A DNA stretch of 64,000 nt from Chrysomallon squamiferum. Lineage: Eukaryota > Mollusca > Gastropoda > Neomphalida > Peltospiridae. Shown piece after piece: positions 12,600 to 25,526 of the stretch. The translations under genes were made by a program, and so were the position numbers. The notes under the pieces are model-generated. The model saw nothing but the letters and a program-made list of their open reading frames with translations. It had not been told where the DNA came from and did no database searches. The DNA is taken from assembly GCA_012295275.1 (NCBI GenBank), contig CM022675.1:9440193-9504192 (forward strand). Direction: 5' to 3'. Numbering within the stretch: position 1 is the first letter of the stretch; every line of letters starts with the position of its first letter.

Positions 12600-12715
12600 G
12601 GGTCAAGGTCACGTGGAATGAATTACGACCAGGTTCAGTGTCAGTTTTTTGACGCGACGATGGCGGATTCAGGGGTAGCTGTGGGAAAGTCGGGTCTAAA
12701 GAAGATGATCGTTTT
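12600..12715 (+). other. Possible orphan first exon / promoter patch
   Basis: A CpG-containing patch carries TCAAGGTCA (an ERR/SF-1-like half-site) directly joined to CACGTG. An ATGGCGGA start context at 12660 reads MADSGVAVGKSGLKKMI before running into a long T-rich low-complexity tract. No clear donor and no partner exon could be found, and the peptide is not one I recognise. It may be the edge of a gene whose other exons I cannot identify, or chance. Confidence 0.15.
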
Positions 12716-12749
12716 TATTATTTCGTTTTTTCTTTTTCTTTTCTTTTCT

Positions 12750-12753
12750 TTCT

Positions 12754-12791
<38 letters not shown>

Positions 12792-12863
12792 TTATTTATT
12801 TATTTATTTATTTTTATTTATTTTTATTTATTTTTATTTTTTTTTATTTTTTTTTTTTTTTTT

Positions 12864-12904
<41 letters not shown>

Positions 12905-13175
12905 TTCATTTTTTTTTACTATTTCGTTTTCGTTTTTCTTTTATTTTCTGTTTTCGTTTTTTTTTTTCTTCTCTTTTAAAATTTATTTATTTATTTATTT
13001 TATTAGTATTTATTTCTTTTTTCTTATTATTTATTCTATTATTTTTTGTTCTATTATTTTTATAGCAATTTTATTTAAATATTATTTTCTTCTTCTTCTT
13101 GTTCTTCTTCTTCTTCTTCTTATTATTATTATTGTCGTCATCATCATCATCATCATCATTAATAATAACATAAAA
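12750..13175. repeat. T-rich low-complexity tract
   Basis: More than 400 bp of T runs broken by A, ATTT units and ending in TTC, ATT and ATC triplets. The long open frame across it is poly-Phe and not a protein. Confidence 0.9.
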
Positions 13176-13589
13176 TAAAACGTATAGATATAAAGCTAAT
13201 AATGAAGTACCTACTATTAAAAGTGTTATTAAAATTAATTTTTACTGTACATTAGTAGTATTATTAATTCAACAGTTCAAATCCATGTATTGGTAGTTCA
13301 ATTCAATATCGTGTCTTGATAATTCGACTGGGTTCTGTAATACATTTTGTTTAGTTTGTTACATTGTCAGTGGCACTATATTTAGCCTTGACTACTCCTG
13401 ATTATATACGAACAAACATGAATGCGGTATGTACTCTTAAAGCACAGTTGTCTCTTCAAAATGTAGTCAGGAGAGAAGGGAGATAACTCTAAACGTTGTC
13501 AAGTGATTCAGACATTATGTGTATGTATGGACGTGTTTATATATGTAAAAATTTAAATGCACGCGAATGATTAAATACAGAATATAGAC

Positions 13590-13690
13590 AAGGAAACAGA
13601 GGCAGACAGATAGACAGACAGACAGACAAAGAGACTGACTGACAGACAGACAGACAGAAAAACTGACTGATCAGCAGACAGACAGATAAA
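13590..13690. repeat. (ACAG)n tetranucleotide
   Basis: Interrupted ACAG/ACTG units. Confidence 0.8.
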
Positions 13691-14019
13691 TAGAGGTACA
13701 GGTGCGGTTATACAGCGGTAGCTAGCAAAACAGATTAATTACAATAAATACTATTTCAGTGTGTTTTCGTTCAGTCTGTTTCATTCAATGACAAACTGTG
13801 TGTATTCAAGTCAAGAAATATGATTTAACTATTATTGTGTACAAGGTGCAGTGTGTAAACCGGACGTCTGAAATTCACAGCATGTGAATACGGTTCTTTG
13901 TGTGTGCGGATGTGTGCAGTGAAAGACCAGATAATTTTTTACCTCATTTCCTGTAGAAATCGTTAAACCACACTAAGTGCATTAGAACCAAAATATCTGA
14001 CTCTGATTTGTTCGTTCAA

Positions 14020-14028
14020 TAATAATAA

Positions 14029-14085
<57 letters not shown>

Positions 14086-14167
14086 CAGCAGTAGAAATAA
14101 TAAATTAATAAACAAATAAATAAATAAACAAATAATAACAGTGACAACAACAAAAAAGAAGAAGAAG

Positions 14168-14199
<32 letters not shown>

Positions 14200-14231
14200 A
14201 AATAATAATAACAATAACAATAATAACAACA

Positions 14232-14274
<43 letters not shown>

Positions 14275-14290
14275 CAATAATAATAGTTTT
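14020..14290. repeat. (TAG)n and (AAC/AAT)n triplet block
   Basis: A nearly pure TAG run (about 14030-14085) is followed by mixed AAC, AAG and AAT triplets. Confidence 0.85.
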
Positions 14291-14689
14291 CAGAAAAAAA
14301 GAAAGTAAAAGAATAAAAAAAAAAAGTATAAACGTTTATAAAAGACCTACTTTTATTTGCCTATACAACACAGTCAGTCGGTTAGAACGAGAAATTAAAT
14401 TAAAAAAACTCTGACAACTGTGCCAGTCATTATAATCTTCCGTGAATAAAGTTATTTTCGGCTTATTAAACAAACGCTTGTATTTCTGTGTGTGCCACAT
14501 CCAGGCCGCTCTAACAAGCAATTAAATAAAGGATACACTCCAATATTGATTGCAGTTTTATTCATAGCCACTATCAGCATTTGATCTCTTTTTAATAAAC
14601 CAAATACTGTTTACATCCGGATGCCATAAATTTTTAATTTCCGGTAAACACCATTAAACTTAAGAACGATGTAACGGGAGGTGTTATTG

Positions 14690-14728
<39 letters not shown>

Positions 14729-15199
14729 AGAAGAAGAAAAAGAAGAAGAAGAAGAAAAAAAAAAATCAGGCAACTTAATCTCGGCTTCTGATTGGTCGAT
14801 GTTTGTACGGGTGCACTCAGACATTAAATAAAAAAAAAAGCTATTGAAGGGTTGTGGGGGGCTAGATAACGAAAGACTTGTCTTGTTCTGTGCCTCTTCT
14901 TATATGTGGATTGAATTGCCGAGTGTATGTATGTGTGTGTGTGTGTGTGTGTGTTTGTGAGTGCTTGCTCGACAAATGACGATCTATTCATATGTAAAAA
15001 CTTGCGGTTAGCCTCATGAACAAGAAAAAAAAAAACTCTGCTTTGTGACCGACCGAAAAGATTTAGCGCGTCCGAGCACGTGGTCTGTCAAAGTATACGG
15101 CTGATACTGAATAAGGTGACACTTAAGTGAAATAAACAAGTGTGTACAGTCAGGACTGGTTTGGCTTTGTTGTACTTTACTTCTTCTTCTTTTTTTTTT

Positions 15200-15231
<32 letters not shown>

Positions 15232-15528
15232 TTTCTTTACTTTCGACGAACGAAAACAACTGTTTGTATTCATAGTTGTGGTTGGTTTTGCTGTATTCTT
15301 TTTCCTTCTTCTTTCTTTATTTAATTATTTATTTATTTTATGAAATTTTATTTTTTTATTATTATTATTTTTTTTTTTTTATTATTTTTTTTTTTTTTTT
15401 TTTACAGGATCAAAAACAGCTTTCTGTAGTCACGATTCGACTTGATTTTGTTCAGCTGTTTATTTATTTATTTACAAGTATTTATCTTTCCTTGAATGAA
15501 TATAGTGATGTAATATGCGTACAAACAG

Positions 15529-15561
<33 letters not shown>

Positions 15562-16437
15562 CACAGACACATATATATACATATATATACAAATATATAA
15601 TCTATTACAGTTAATTATTGTTCTTTCTTTGCCTGTAAGTAAGTATGCATTTATATGTTATTTTTAACGTAAATTAATATTCTCTCTCTCTCCTAGATAT
15701 ATCTCTACACACATATATATACACACACATACAAACACACACAGACACACACACACACACACATAAAACATTATTAAAGATACTAAAAGGTAATAAGATA
15801 TTAGTTTCGCTCATAACTATTAAAATCTGCACGTTCAGCTTATATCAGTAAACCCGACACTTTGAAGTCACACATATCCAACCACCGTCACGTGACCCAT
15901 GAAACAAAATACCCATAAAGAAATTAGCATCAAGGGACGTGTCTTTTTTCATGGCTATCATGTGACCTTTTCTCACTGCATTTTGTTGACGAGTATTCAA
16001 ACGTTACGAGCCCATAACTCGGGGACTGCCTTTCACGGGCAGCATTTTCACTTGACACCGGCGTCGCGCGTAGACGGAAACCGGCTACCGGTGAACGTTT
16101 ATAACGTCGTGAAAAACTGAACACAGCGTCGTTATCTGTTTCATGGCGATTTTATGGCCTTTTTAGGCTTCAGACAGGTTTCTAGTGGCCAGTACTTACA
16201 AATACCACAAGATTTTTTCACCAGGGTAGCCACGTCATGAATTCCTAACACATCTTGTTTTGGTTTTTTTTTTATTTGTACTATTTTTTTTTTTTTTTTT
16301 TTTTTTTTTTTCCATATTTATTTATTTCACCGATGCGAGACTGCTGCCTGTACTTTTCGTTAGTATTTCGTTCTGTTTGTTATTTCATTTTTATTTTATT
16401 TTATTTTATTTTATTTTATTTTTTGTTACTTTTGTTA

Positions 16438-16488
<51 letters not shown>

Positions 16489-17030
16489 TTACAAATACAT
16501 ATTAGAATGCAGCTATTTAGATCTGTCGACTGCAGTAGAAATGTTTTTCTTTTGCTGACGTGGTAAGAAGATAACGTATCGGGATAATAAACCTGTAACC
16601 TTTCTGTACTGACAGAAGCAAGTAAATATGCAGAGAGAGAACTGCAACAGTGATACATTTTTAAAATCTTTCTGTCAACTGTCGTCTGCAACAGAAAAGT
16701 TTAATGTTTGTTTTTTCATCTCGAACTATCTTCTTCCTTCGTTGTTCGACGTACGCGGAGCTTTTCTGTCACTTATCAGGCGTTCGGTTTGCCTACAAGC
16801 AGGTGTGTTTTCAAATCCTCCCCCTCTTCCCCCCGCCGATAAGCGATAATTTTTTGTTTTACCCTGACGCAACGGTGGGCGTACCAAGTCTGTCCGACCA
16901 ACAGAAATCTCCGTCACTGTCGTCTGCTCACTGAACTAGCAGCTGCGCGTGCTCCAGATGTCGTCAGTTTATGCAGCGTAATTGTTATTTTCCTCGTCTT
17001 CTGCTGTTTCATTTATGCCTTCTTTATCGT
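14291..17030. other. Intergenic with homopolymer and (ATT)n runs
   Basis: Contains poly-A near 14698-14726, poly-T at 15192-15236 and 16293-16311, a CA block at 15530-15770 and (ATT)n at 16440-16488. Two relatively GC-rich patches (about 15990-16120 and 16740-16960) have more CpG than their surroundings, but I found no exon with both splice sites and a recognisable product. Confidence 0.5.
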
Positions 17031-17177
17031 TATTATTATTATTATTGTTGTTGTTGTTGTTATTATTATTATCAGCAGCAGAAGCATCATTATCATTATT
17101 ATTACTATTATCAGTAATTTCATTATCATAATTATTTTTGTTATTATTCTCATAATATTCATTATTATTATTCTCAT

Positions 17178-17216
<39 letters not shown>

Positions 17217-17375
17217 ATTATTATTACTATTATCAGTAATTTCATTATCATAATAATTTTTATTATCATTCTCATTATACTCATTATTAATATTATTATT
17301 ATTATTATTACTACTACTACTACTACTATTACTATTCATATTATTATTATTCATATTATTATTATCATTTACTTT
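17030..17375. repeat. (ATT)n block with internal duplication
   Basis: Imperfect ATT triplets. A segment starting CATTATTATTACTATTATCA near 17093 recurs near 17216 with high identity, so part of the block was duplicated as a unit of about 125 bp. Confidence 0.7.
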
Positions 17376-17659
17376 ATGACTCTTTTTATAATTTTTTTTA
17401 CCCTGTTTTTACCCTATGTAATATTACATTGCATAATAAAGGCAACTTCAACTTCAAATCTAACACCATTCCCCTCCTCTGTTTTTAAATCCATTTTTAA
17501 CACGTAAGCTACCGCCGTCCCTGTTATTTTCAAAAATTCAATTCAGCATGATCGCTATGCTGTCCTCCCCCTATTTCTGAAAAACTGGACCCGCCCATTT
17601 ATAACGCTGATGCATTGTTTTGAGGCACTGGATTGAGAAATGAAGATTAATAACTTTTG

Positions 17660-18180
17660 GCAAACAAGTTAAGAACACTTAGACATTTTGGCACACGAAA
17701 ATGAATTTGTCACAAAGCAGTCGATGTAGAACGACCCTACTGTAGGGGTTACAACTGATTTTTATTAGTTTGTTTTTGTTTTTCAGTTATCTGTTTTGTA
17801 TTCGTCTGCGACCGCGCGCGCGCGCGCGCGCGTGTATAACAGTTTGACCATCATCCTCCATAACATGCAGAAACAAAAGAAACTTAAATCGTTTCGTCTT
17901 GATATTGTAATCATTTAAGATTTTGGCACACATTTGACGAAAAGTTTTTCATTTGGAACGACTCGAGGGTATGGAGTTATGGCCCCTGAGTTTATGTATT
18001 CATATCATTTTTGAAAAAAAAAAAAACATTAAAAAAAAAAAAGAAATTGCTAACTAAAAATAAGATTCTTAGATTTGAGACACGAAAATCTTAAAATTTT
18101 GGCACGCGATAAATTTCTTGTCAAAAACGACTTCTTCCGGAACGACTCGAATGCATGGAGTTATGGCCCCTGGTTTTTAT
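17660..18180. repeat. Three decayed copies of a repeat unit
   Basis: Three blocks share TTTTGGCACAC/CGC, then an AAATTTGTCA/TTTCTTGTCA-like stretch, then GGAACGACTCGA and GGAGTTATGGCCCCTG. They lie near 17661-17762 (most diverged), 17915-17990 and 18080-18175. The spacing is irregular, so the array is old or interrupted. Similar GAGTTATKGCCC motifs are, in my recollection, widespread in molluscan genomes. Confidence 0.6.
17813..17832. repeat. (CG)10 tract
   Basis: Ten uninterrupted CG dinucleotides followed by TGTA. Such runs are strong Z-DNA formers and are unusual in CpG-poor DNA. Confidence 0.95.
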
Positions 18181-18459
18181 GTTTGAACCATAACGTGAAA
18201 CAAAACATTTATCATATTCTTACAGTCTTTATCATGACGAACTGCTGTAATCCACGCGACTTGGAGAATCAAATAGAAAAGCGTTAGCAGAAATAAAGAA
18301 TAAAACAAATGGTTCTTGTCAATGCGCATGACAATAATTCATCTTGTGGTGCGTTTACACCTTAATAACCCATGATAACGATTTCCGGCATAACTGTTGT
18401 TCGTTCTGTGCTCCGTTAAAATGAATAAAGGTGTCTTAACACCTTAATAACTTAACGTA

Positions 18460-18660
18460 TGCATACAAACATACATACATACAAAAAACGTGCATAAAAA
18501 CATATACAGAAACATACACAGATAATATACATACATACATACACACACACAAGCTACATTTATGCATATATACATACACACACTGAAAAACACACAGATA
18601 CACGTATATGTATATATATATATACACATACACACACACAAACATACAGACACACATGTA
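18460..18660. repeat. (CATA)n / (CA)n block
   Basis: CATA tetranucleotides mixed with CA runs and TA runs. Confidence 0.8.
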
Positions 18661-18993
18661 TTCAAAGCAGAACAGAAGGGTAAAGGTACACTTCATCTGT
18701 TATATAGTCTCGACCTTCTGAACCATCAATGGAGTGGTTGAACAAGTTGAAACAAATAGCAGTAAGCAGCTTGATTGATGTACCCACCTATCGGTAGAAG
18801 CCATAAATCACTCGAGTCGTCTCAGAAACACACTTTATCGTTCAGTGATATGGGTAATTACTGTCGCCATCGATAACTGTTGACACGTCACGTGATCTGT
18901 CAACAGAGCTGTACTTTTTTTTTTGTATGTATGTATGATCAATTTGTTTGAAAGGTGACTTACTTCGCAAACATGTAATAAGATATTTGTTGT

Positions 18994-18994
<1 letters not shown>

Positions 18995-19043
<49 letters not shown>
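18995..19043. repeat. (CT)n microsatellite
   Basis: About 24 uninterrupted CT units. Confidence 0.9.
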
Positions 19044-19046
<3 letters not shown>

Positions 19047-19139
19047 ATATCAGCCGCTAAGCTCAAAGGTTAGCCCTAAAAGTTACTTCCGGTCAAGGAG
19101 TCATCGAATTAAAGCATCTATCTTATAGACAACATCAAA

Positions 19140-19755
19140 GGCAGCAACAGAAGTAAAACTATCAACAACAAAAAAATAACGACAACGGCAAAGTATCAAC
19201 GACATTAGTAACAAAACAGCGGTAAGAACAATAGTAATAATAATAGAAGCATAACAGCAACAACCACAACAACAACAACAACAACAACAGTAACAGTTAA
19301 AAAAGCAATAACAACTAGAATAAAATCACTAACAGTAATCACAATAACAGGAATAACCGCAGTAACAATAACAGAAACAATAACAATAATAAAAGCAACA
19401 ACAACAACAACAGAAACAGTAAAAACAGTAAAAGCAATAACAACAGAAACGATAACAGTAATCAAAAGAACTATAACAAAAGCAAAAAGAACAGAAACAA
19501 TAACAATAATGGACCGAATAACAATAATAGAAACAATAAAACAATACAAACAATAACAATAATAGAAACAATAACAATAATATAAGCAATAACAACAGAA
19601 ACAATAACAATAACAAGACCAATAACACCCACAACAGAAAAATAACAACCGCAATAGCAATAATAAAATCAACAACAAAAATAGAAGCGGTAACAGTAAC
19701 ATAACCAACAACAACAACAACAACAAGCAACAACGGTAATAGTAATGACAATAAA
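19140..19755. repeat. Imperfect AAC/AAT/AGA triplet block, T-poor strand
   Basis: More than 600 bp made of AAC, ATA, ACA and CAG triplets, with strong strand asymmetry (the plus strand is A and C rich, T and G poor). The reverse strand therefore stays open for over 170 codons as a Val/Leu/Cys/Tyr-rich frame that resembles a membrane protein but is repeat-derived. Confidence 0.8.
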
Positions 19756-20348
19756 AGTCATTTGTTGAAATCTTAAAACCGAAACGAGTTTAAGCAAACA
19801 TGCCAGTTCGCGACACTTTTCACGGAAAGATTTTCATTCATGAGCTATCCGAGTTTTACACGTTATCTGCGACCACATGATTAATACGTCTGTCATCCGG
19901 GTCTCTTGATTGTTGGCCAAGTCACGCACGAATAATGTAAACCTTCTAATAATTGATACACGTGTCAGTATTCTTCTAAGACATAATAAGTTTGAAAAAA
20001 AAGAAGAGAGTCTTCTTTGCCCGTTCCAATCCGAGTGGGAGACCGGTTTGTCAAAGACCGTGATTAGAACTTTTTTTTTTTTCTTCTTTTTCTACTTTCC
20101 TTGGGAAGGTACTTGTTCAAGATCCATTGTTGCTAATTTGAGCAGTTTTGTTAAATTCAAATATTTCACGCGCCTACAAATTAAACGTTAAATTTGAAAT
20201 AATAATTTATTTATTTATAATTTATCAAACAAGATGTTACGCCGCTCAACTAAAATTAGAGAAACATTTTGACCATTTCACCATTTTTTTTTATTTGCTT
20301 CACATAACGTTTTACCTGTTTATCTCTCTTTCTCTCTGAGTATATCTG

Positions 20349-20350
20349 TT

Positions 20351-20433
<83 letters not shown>

Positions 20434-20434
20434 A
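20349..20434. repeat. (TCTA)n / (TCTG)n tetranucleotide
   Basis: TCTG units change into about 17 TCTA units. Confidence 0.9.
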
Positions 20435-21289
20435 TGATCTGTCTATCCAGCTGTCTATCTACCTATTTCTCTCTATAAATACATAAACATACAGGTAATG
20501 TAATGACCGGGATGTATGTAAAATAAAAATTCATTTTGCTATTTCGTACCGGTGCAATTGTTAGCAAACTGATAAGATTTTTCTCCCCCGCCTCCTAACA
20601 TCATTTTGGATTTTTTTTAAAGTTTTTAAATAGTATTAGTAGTCGTAGCAGTAGTAGTAGTAGTACTTCTTCTTTTTTTTTTTTTTTCTTTTTTTTTTAA
20701 CTGGTATAGGGATGAATTTCCATATCTGTTTATTTAATTATTTATTTTAATTTAATTTTTTTTTTTTTTTTTTTTAAATTCAGTTTTAATTTATTTATAT
20801 ATTTTGTTTGACTGTTGTTGGACTTCTTTGTTGTTTTTTGTGGGGTTTTAGGGTTGTGGTTCTTATTTTTTAAATTTATTTGATCTTCTTTGTTTTGTTT
20901 GTCATTTATTAACATAGATAATTTTCATAAAAAAAATATATATATATACATATATTTGTCAGAATAGTCGCGAAAAATAAAATTAAAATATGAAAAGCCT
21001 AATTTTAAAAAAGTTTTGATGGGCATTTTTGGTGTGTGTCTTTGTTCTTGCTGATGATGATGATGATGATTTTGATGCACGGAATAATAACCAGAAAGTC
21101 TGCACGACAATTTATACCTGCAAACCTGATCGCAAACTGATCGTAAAAATTGTTCAAAATTTCAGATGTTTACACATTTGTGAACCTCTAAGTCCCTAGC
21201 GTCGTCTTTGGCATCTGTCATTTTGCTATAGATATATATGCATATTAGATTTTGTTCCTTAGTAATTCTCAATTTTAAACGAACAAGCG

Positions 21290-21500
21290 TCGGTCGTGTT
21301 CACAGCCACATGAATGGACATGATGACAGCGAGGCTGCGCGCGCAGACCGTGCACTGCTCGTGTCAAATGTCAGAAAACACGGAGATTAGTAAATGACCC
21401 TTTGAAATCTGTAGTCTCAATGAAAATTGGCTGGTGCGTAGTTGTGGGCGTGGCTTGCGTTTTAGACAGCGGAGGGAGGGGCCTAATATGCAAATGCTAT
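21290..21500. promoter_or_regulatory. Promoter-like GC-richer patch
   Basis: CpG-containing stretch with GGGCGTGGC (a KLF/Sp1-type box, near 21448), a GC-rich GGAGGGAGGGGCC segment and an ATGCAAAT octamer at about 21488-21495. No transcript could be attached to it. Confidence 0.25.
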
Positions 21501-21639
21501 TGAAACTGAAAAATGGATTATAAGCTAAAAAACTGGCGTATCTGTTCATTTCACTTCGTTTTCTCAAACACAGTCATCTGCTCCGAAACATTTTATCACA
21601 AGCCAACAGATAGATTCATATACGCACACGTTCATTTAT

Positions 21640-22015
21640 AATAATAATACATACACACAAACATATAGACATAGACATATGCATATATACATATAGGCAT
21701 AGACACATATATACACATACATGAATATATACATACACACATAGTCATATACGTACACAGACATATACACATACATACATAAATATATATATATATGTAT
21801 GCAAATGCATACATACAGACAGACAGACAGAGATCTACACAAACATACGTACAAAACATGCATAATATATACCTACATATTTTCATACATACATTCATAC
21901 ATTCAATCATATATACATATATATACATGCATGCATGTATACATACGTAAGTACATACGTGCAATTTATTTACGTAGATGAGTAGGTTTGTTCGTATGTA
22001 TGTATATGTGTATGT
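21640..22015. repeat. (ACAT)n / (TATA)n block
   Basis: Long imperfect ACAT/TACA tetranucleotide region with short ACAG runs. Confidence 0.85.
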
Positions 22016-22133
22016 CATATTAAGATTACATTAGCAGCAGAAGTAATAATGACTGTTGTATATAAATATATAGATATATATCAATAGTGAAGTAGATACA
22101 AATGTAACAGAAGTCTCGACCGCTCTATAATTT

Positions 22134-22200
22134 CGCGATATTGCTTCTCTGAAAAACTTTATTGCTCGCGATATTGCTTCTCTGAAAAACGATATTGAAG
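22134..22200. repeat. 33-bp tandem duplication
   Basis: The 24-bp segment CGCGATATTGCTTCTCTGAA plus AAAC occurs at 22134 and again at 22167. A related GAAGCAACTCC motif then occurs twice downstream (about 22197 and 22242). Confidence 0.85.
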
Positions 22201-22385
22201 CAACTCCTTCTCGAAAAAAACTTTATCACATGTCAAAGGGAAGCAACTCCTTTTTACATTGAAAATAAAACGAAACCAAAACGTTATTTACGTTCATGTA
22301 TTGTCTAGTATAAATCAGTTACCATAAATATTGTAAAAATTTAGCAATGTCAAATCTAGTCTTCTTTATTTTTTTTAAAGTTATT

Positions 22386-22505
<120 letters not shown>

Positions 22506-23049
22506 TAAGTGTGCTGTTGTTGCTGGTGTTGGTGATACAATAATAAGAATTTAAACAGAAACGTCGTTAATTCTTATTGAGACATTTATCATTTTTTAAT
22601 ATATTACTAACTTTAATATTGTAGACACCTTTTTTCATGACTCGAGTTTTTCCCTGTCTTTAAACGAGTCACCTCATGTGCTACTGAATAAGAACAAGTT
22701 TTTTGGAAGGACAAACGTTACTATTCCGTGTTTGGGTGTCAACATACGATATGAAAATAACAGCCTGGAAAGCATATGATAAAAAATATTTGTCCTTTAC
22801 CGCTGCAGTTTTCTTTCTGAGACATTTGTCCACAGCAAAATTCAGACACTATTCTACACTTGGTGTCACTAGTGTATCTTAACGCGAACGAATCGAAATA
22901 TTTAGGTAACTGCATGATGTCAGCCACTTTAGGTGATAGTTAATGTGCGATGGGATTTCATATTTTTATAAGAGTTTCTGATAAACTCTTTTAAATATTA
23001 TTTGATAACGTACTGACCAGATAAATTGTGCGCAATTTTCTTTTTATCC

Positions 23050-23085
<36 letters not shown>

Positions 23086-23549
23086 GTTTTTTTTTTCCAA
23101 TCACTGACTCAAGAGCTGATAGTTCGCATAACCAATGAGTTATCCTTGTCGATTCTTGTTCGCGTACAAAACCAGGGATGCTTCAATGTCGTCGTTGTTG
23201 TTTTTGTCACTTACATTTAAAACCTGCTTCTGACATTCTAGCTACTGTCCTGTATGTTACTTATCAAAGGACGCGATTGTGTTTTCCAGCCAATGGTAAG
23301 GTAGACACGTACAAGATATTTTATTGCTAAGATATTTTATAGCCAGTCTTTGAATGTTCTCAAGCACACATACGGCGCCTTGTAACAATATTATTTAATA
23401 TGCGTCATTAAAAAAGCATTTTTTTTCTCTCTCTCTCTCTCTCTTTCTGTTGGTTATAATCTTTTTTTTTTTTTTTTTTTTTTTTTTTGGTGTTGTATAT
23501 CTAAAATTCTAACAAGAAGAATATAACGTCTTCGTGTTTTACTAGATTT

Positions 23550-23850
23550 ATCGACATGTTGTTGGGAAAAGGGCACTGACTGATCGCATGCTTCCTGCCC
23601 AACATGCCGTCCAACTCAATTATAGCTAGACAATGGATGCCGCGGTTTATTTTGGCACCCAATTCAGGATCGCCCAAATCGAGGCGGACACATGTCGGAT
23701 CTACTTAAGAGCTAACTAGGTCACAGGAAATCGTCTGCCTCGTGAGGATAAAGCCGCCATTGTTGGAGACTTGCATTTGGCCGCTACGTGAAGCGAGCTC
23801 CGGGAAGGAACACACAGGGCATGTCAGCAGTTAGTCTGATTTTAAATAAC
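23550..23850. other. GC-richer unique patch, no gene assigned
   Basis: A 300-bp stretch of normal complexity. On the minus strand it has an ACAATGGCGGC context (ATG at 23760-23758) like YY1-type start sites, but the frame stops after 14 codons and no donor site rescues it. It could be a promoter or a 5' untranslated exon. Confidence 0.25.
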
Positions 23851-23956
23851 AGTCTATAATAGCTTCTGAAAATATATATTTTTTGAAAAGGACAGGTAAA
23901 TTTAATATTATTTTTATTATTACAGTTTTATATGTTTATTACTTTGTGTGTGTGTG

Positions 23957-23962
<6 letters not shown>

Positions 23963-24011
<49 letters not shown>
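23963..24011. repeat. (CT)n microsatellite
   Basis: CT run preceded by a GT run. A purine-rich GAGA/GACA segment follows to about 24150. Confidence 0.9.
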
Positions 24012-24014
<3 letters not shown>

Positions 24015-24403
24015 AAAAATGAATGGTGTGAGAGAGAGAAAGAAGATTAAATGAGAGAAGGGGTGAGGAAAAGTTAGAGAGAGAGAAATGGAGAGAGACA
24101 AACAGAGACTAAGACAGAGAAAGAGAGACGGATAGACAGACAGACTGACAGAGACATGTATCCTTGTGCTGCCACTGACAGGTAACTGAAAGAGCAGCAA
24201 CTCAAGTGTGTATTATGCGTGAGTACATGAGTGCGTGAGTGCGTGTTCGTTCAGAGATGACGAGTCGGAGTGTATATTAGAAAAATAAATATTACAAGGT
24301 TTTTTTTTGTTTGTGGTTTGTTTTTGTTTTGTTTTTTGTTAGTTGGGCTTTGGGGGGGTTGGGGAGGTGAGTTTAGGATTGGTTTTTTTTTTTGGGGGGT
24401 GAG

Positions 24404-24438
<35 letters not shown>

Positions 24439-25348
24439 TGTTCTTGATCTATCTTGAACATTACTAAGAATTATTACATATCTTTTGTGCTGCAAGTATT
24501 AATTAATTTGCCGAAGTATTAAATAATTTCAACAATTAGCATTAATGTTGTTGTTGCTGCTGTTGTTATTATGAATATTATTATTAGTATTACCAATATT
24601 TTACATACAAACATACGCACACATACACAAGTATTTTCCACATTTAGACTCTTTGGAGTTACGCCCCCTTAAGAAAAGTGAAACAACGATTATTTCCCTT
24701 ATTATACTGGTAGCAATTTTATTACCGCTTCTTCTCTTTTACTACTAATATCACGATTTATAATACTAACAGATTAGCATTCATATCACAACTTTTTTTT
24801 CTGTAAAATATTATATCTGAACAAATAGATAAATAAATCTTTTTGTATCAAGTCTCGATAAGACAAAAGGAACAGAAAAACGGATCGTGGCGCAGTATCA
24901 AAAACCCCGGCCAACTGTTACATTTGACGAATTTGTAACATACATTTATAATTTTTCTGAGTGTGAAGCAAAGACATATCACAGATTTTATTAAAATAAT
25001 AATAAAATGTTTTTGTGTTGCGGAGGATTTTAAGTTATGAAATGTGCAGAAAAGAGAAATAATACGAGTTTTTTTTTTTTTTTTCCTATTCAATAAAGGT
25101 CAGTATTTAATGGGGTTTTTTAAAGTAATTAGTTCATAAAGTAATGGGAGGGGAGTAAGTGCTAGAAGGATACGTTAAGATGTCTTCCTTCTCTTTGGGA
25201 GCTTTCGTTAGCACTGGGAACTGTATGGTCATGTGACATGTGACCATATATGGCAATTGTTGCCTAGAATTTTTAGGGGGAATATTCCGAGTCTGCGACA
25301 GAGGAGCTTCCCAACAGTTCGCTTTGAATAGCACGTTAAAAAAAAAAC

Positions 25349-25526
<178 letters not shown>

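Noticed and set aside
12618-13178. 186-codon open frame rich in Phe and Ile
   Set aside because: Apart from the first 30 or so codons, it is a low-complexity T tract with ATC/ATT triplets; only the first part is kept as a weak candidate exon.
15899-16124. Open frames on both strands in a CpG-containing patch
   Set aside because: Both are short, start in low-complexity flanks and resemble no family I know.
21364-21567. 67-codon minus-strand frame in the promoter-like patch
   Set aside because: No recognisable domain and no splice partners; the sequence looks regulatory rather than coding.
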